The position numbers were made by a program, and so were the translations under genes. From positions 1 through 6,530 of the forward strand of contig CAVURW010000141.1 of assembly GCA_963743595.1 (NCBI GenBank): DNA of 6,530 bases. The letters are read 5' to 3'. The stretch's first letter is position 1. The number at the start of each line of letters is the position of its first letter. Of the stretch, positions 4,920 to 6,530 are shown piece by piece. This stretch comes from CAVURW01 sp963743595 (GTDB lineage: Bacteria; Verrucomicrobiota; Verrucomicrobiia; Methylacidiphilales; UBA1321). Under the pieces are notes generated by a model. It was not told the DNA's origin. It was given only the letters and a program-made list of their open reading frames with translations, and did no database searches.

Positions 4920-6530
4920 TTATTTTGGGTTCCGTTGGAGCTTCTTAATCGTCGCACGCAGCGCCTCAATCTCTTTGTTCTTGATCAAGACCTGTTCCTC
5001 ACAAGCTTGAGCAAAGTAGTTGATCCGTTCGAAATCGAGTGCTGCGGTTGCTAAATCTCGGACAAGCTCGATGTCCATTTGAGTCTGCGGCCTCGATGGG
5101 CGTTGAACCGCAGCTGCTTTTAAACATTCTACAAACACGTCTAGCATCGTTTCTAAGCTAAAATTTTCTCTGACCCGATTGCGAGCAGACCGTCCCATCT
5201 GTATTCGTAGAGAGGGCTTCTCGATCAACTCTTTAAGCACTCGAACATACTCCGCCATTTCCGCACGAGTGTCTGTCTGTTTAGGGATGACAAAGCCACA
5301 TTCTTTTGTGACCAATTCCCTCTGGCCGCCAACGTCTGAAATCACGGGAACGCTTTCCATGCCCATCGCTTCAAAAAGCGCCAGTGAAATTCCTTCGATT
5401 TCCGACGGCAATAGAAAGATATCACTGGCATCGTGAAGCGTTACCATATCGGAAATGGGAACGCTTCCGATGCAGCGAAGTACCGATTGGAGATTGTGCT
5501 CCCCAATAAATTGGTCGACGGTGTTCTGAAGCAACCCTTTCCCGGCGATGAGTACGACAAATGGCTGCTTCACTACTCGATTCAATGCTAAGACCAGATT
5601 GCAAAGAAATGCGGGGCGCTTTTGCGGCACTAAACGGCACGGATAGAGGATGCAGGTGGTCTCGTTTGAAATTCCCAGCTCCTGCCGCTTGCCCTTCCGC
5701 TGGTCTGGGTTCGGTTTCCAAGCGTCGCAATTAATGTTTGTGTAGCACACACGAACCTGCTCCGTCGGCGCTCCGTGTTTCACCATCCAGTTTTTTAAGT
5801 GTTGCGAGCTGACCATGGACAAATCGATCAGACTATGGCGCTTCGCCGAGACGATGGCATATCCACCTTTTGGCCACTCGGACTCAAACTCGATGTGTGT
5901 GTAATCTAAAAAAGCGCACTGCGGAAGCAGCTCTCGTAAGTAGGGCAGCAACTGATAGGCAAGCATCGTGTGACTCGCCACGATGTAACGATGGCGACGG
6001 GACCGAGCTAAATATTGAATCAACCGTGGAAAATCGCTCGGTCTTACTAAATTCGTCAGCAAAAAGACGTCATGGGTTACTTTTAAAAACTCAGTGTACC
6101 ACGGATTATCGCGAAATCCCAAAACCGCAATTGAGACCACGTAGCCTGACTTGTGCAGTTGGGTCACAATATCGAGGAGAAACTTACACGCGCCGCCCAT
6201 AGGCATCGAGTGTACGAGGAAAAGGACGCTTTTCTCGTTCGTTACCTCGTCCTGGACTGTTGACCAGATCGGCTCATTAGCCACCTGTTCATAAGGTTGG
6301 AACTGGGGCAACGAGGCACGCTTGGCCTGCGGCTTTGCACTTAGAGACAAACTCTCTGCTAGGAAATGCACCTGATTTACTTCGTTAATCCGTTCTCGTT
6401 TTACCCACTTATTAAGGATGTGTTCGGCGTCGCCGCGATTCCGAACCAGCCATGGGGATCCTTCATCGACACCGCTAGTTGCTGCGATTTTTTCAGGCTG
6501 TAAGCAGAGAGTAAGAGCGAGTTTTTCGAT
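4920..6530 (-). CDS. Glycosyltransferase, GT4-type GT-B fold, partial with N-terminus beyond the window
   Basis: At least 536 codons are present. Numbering from a GTG at 6371, the GT-B domain runs from about 47 to 418: VLFLVHSMPMGGACKFL with its glycine loop (49-65), a central linker, YPCRLVPQKRP (243-253) with the Arg/Lys pair that contacts the donor diphosphate, and EGISLALFEAMG (326-337) containing the E-x7-E signature (E326, E334), followed by the VGGQRELV loop. This is the GT4 retaining family, which moves a sugar from a nucleotide-sugar onto a glycan or protein. Residues 452-483 look like a coiled coil. The frame upstream of the GTG stays open for 53 more codons to base 6530 with coding-like content, so the true start lies outside and a further N-terminal region exists. 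It is coupled to the methyltransferase gene downstream. It is probably cytoplasmic or membrane-associated. Confidence 0.9.
   Translation of the reverse strand: MEKLALTLCLQPEKIAATSGVDEGSPWLVRNRGDAEHILNKWVKRERINEVNQVHFLAESLSLSAKPQAKRASLPQFQPYEQVANEPIWSTVQDEVTNEKSVLFLVHSMPMGGACKFLLDIVTQLHKSGYVVSIAVLGFRDNPWYTEFLKVTHDVFLLTNLVRPSDFPRLIQYLARSRRHRYIVASHTMLAYQLLPYLRELLPQCAFLDYTHIEFESEWPKGGYAIVSAKRHSLIDLSMVSSQHLKNWMVKHGAPTEQVRVCYTNINCDAWKPNPDQRKGKRQELGISNETTCILYPCRLVPQKRPAFLCNLVLALNRVVKQPFVVLIAGKGLLQNTVDQFIGEHNLQSVLRCIGSVPISDMVTLHDASDIFLLPSEIEGISLALFEAMGMESVPVISDVGGQRELVTKECGFVIPKQTDTRAEMAEYVRVLKELIEKPSLRIQMGRSARNRVRENFSLETMLDVFVECLKAAAVQRPSRPQTQMDIELVRDLATAALDFERINYFAQACEEQVLIKNKEIEALRATIKKLQRNPK

Noticed and set aside
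4919..4969. Longer start for the methyltransferase at 4969
   Set aside because: The added 17 residues are an Arg-rich shadow of the glycosyltransferase 3' end, and the ATG at 4918 fits both the family N-terminus and the coupled stop/start.
5870..6202. 110-codon plus-strand frame antisense to the glycosyltransferase
   Set aside because: It is antisense to a well-supported GT4 gene and its translation is Arg/Thr/Ser-rich without motifs.
6369..6371. GTG at 6371 as the true start of the glycosyltransferase
   Set aside because: The frame stays open for 53 more codons to the window edge and no ribosome binding site is evident before the GTG, so the gene is annotated as partial instead.
1..6530. 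CRISPR array, tRNA, rRNA, or complete insertion sequence
   Set aside because: No spaced direct repeats, cloverleaf-like sequence, rRNA signature or transposase gene with terminal inverted repeats was seen on either strand.

Overview
This is a 6.5 kb bacterial chromosomal window with three gene blocks and one gene-poor gap. The organism is probably a member of Verrucomicrobiota. That rests on remembered resemblance only: the flavoprotein-domain (DFP, CoaB-like) gene has the 'STGELG' variant of the family signature that I associate with that phylum, and the intergenic GGTCGG/CCGACC hairpin is of a style seen there. No rRNA or other phylogenetic marker is present, so treat this as a tentative guess.

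Block 1 (bases 1-1556, minus strand) is a compact operon read right to left. It encodes a 93-residue stand-alone J-domain protein with an intact HPD motif, a 147-residue helical protein of unknown function, a 239-residue protein of unknown function with an acidic, charged tail, and the first 22 codons of a fourth gene cut off by the window edge. Gaps of 13, 26 and 5 bases imply one transcript. A J-protein made together with unfamiliar proteins suggests a dedicated Hsp70/J-protein module, but no Hsp70 is visible here.

Block 2 (1708-3146, plus strand) diverges from block 1 across a 151-base intergenic region. It holds a stand-alone CoaB-like DFP-domain protein and, starting 2 bases after its stop, a metallo-beta-lactamase-fold hydrolase with a complete metal-binding residue set. 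The CoaB-like protein departs from the canonical synthetase signature at several positions.

The gap (3147-3896) holds no convincing long gene. It contains a strong two-part hairpin at 3397-3444 and, further right, a consensus -10 box followed by GGAGG and a 68-codon reading frame that may be a small gene.

Block 3 (3897-6530, minus strand) begins outside the window with a large glycosyltransferase whose frame stays open to the right edge. One base after its stop comes a SAM-dependent methyltransferase. The pair looks like part of a surface-glycan or protein-glycosylation locus. About 17 bases after the methyltransferase stop, on the same strand, lie the last 43 codons of a CheR-type chemotaxis methyltransferase with no start or catalytic domain. 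This is a gene remnant marking a rearrangement junction. The methyltransferase has noticeably lower G+C than block 2.
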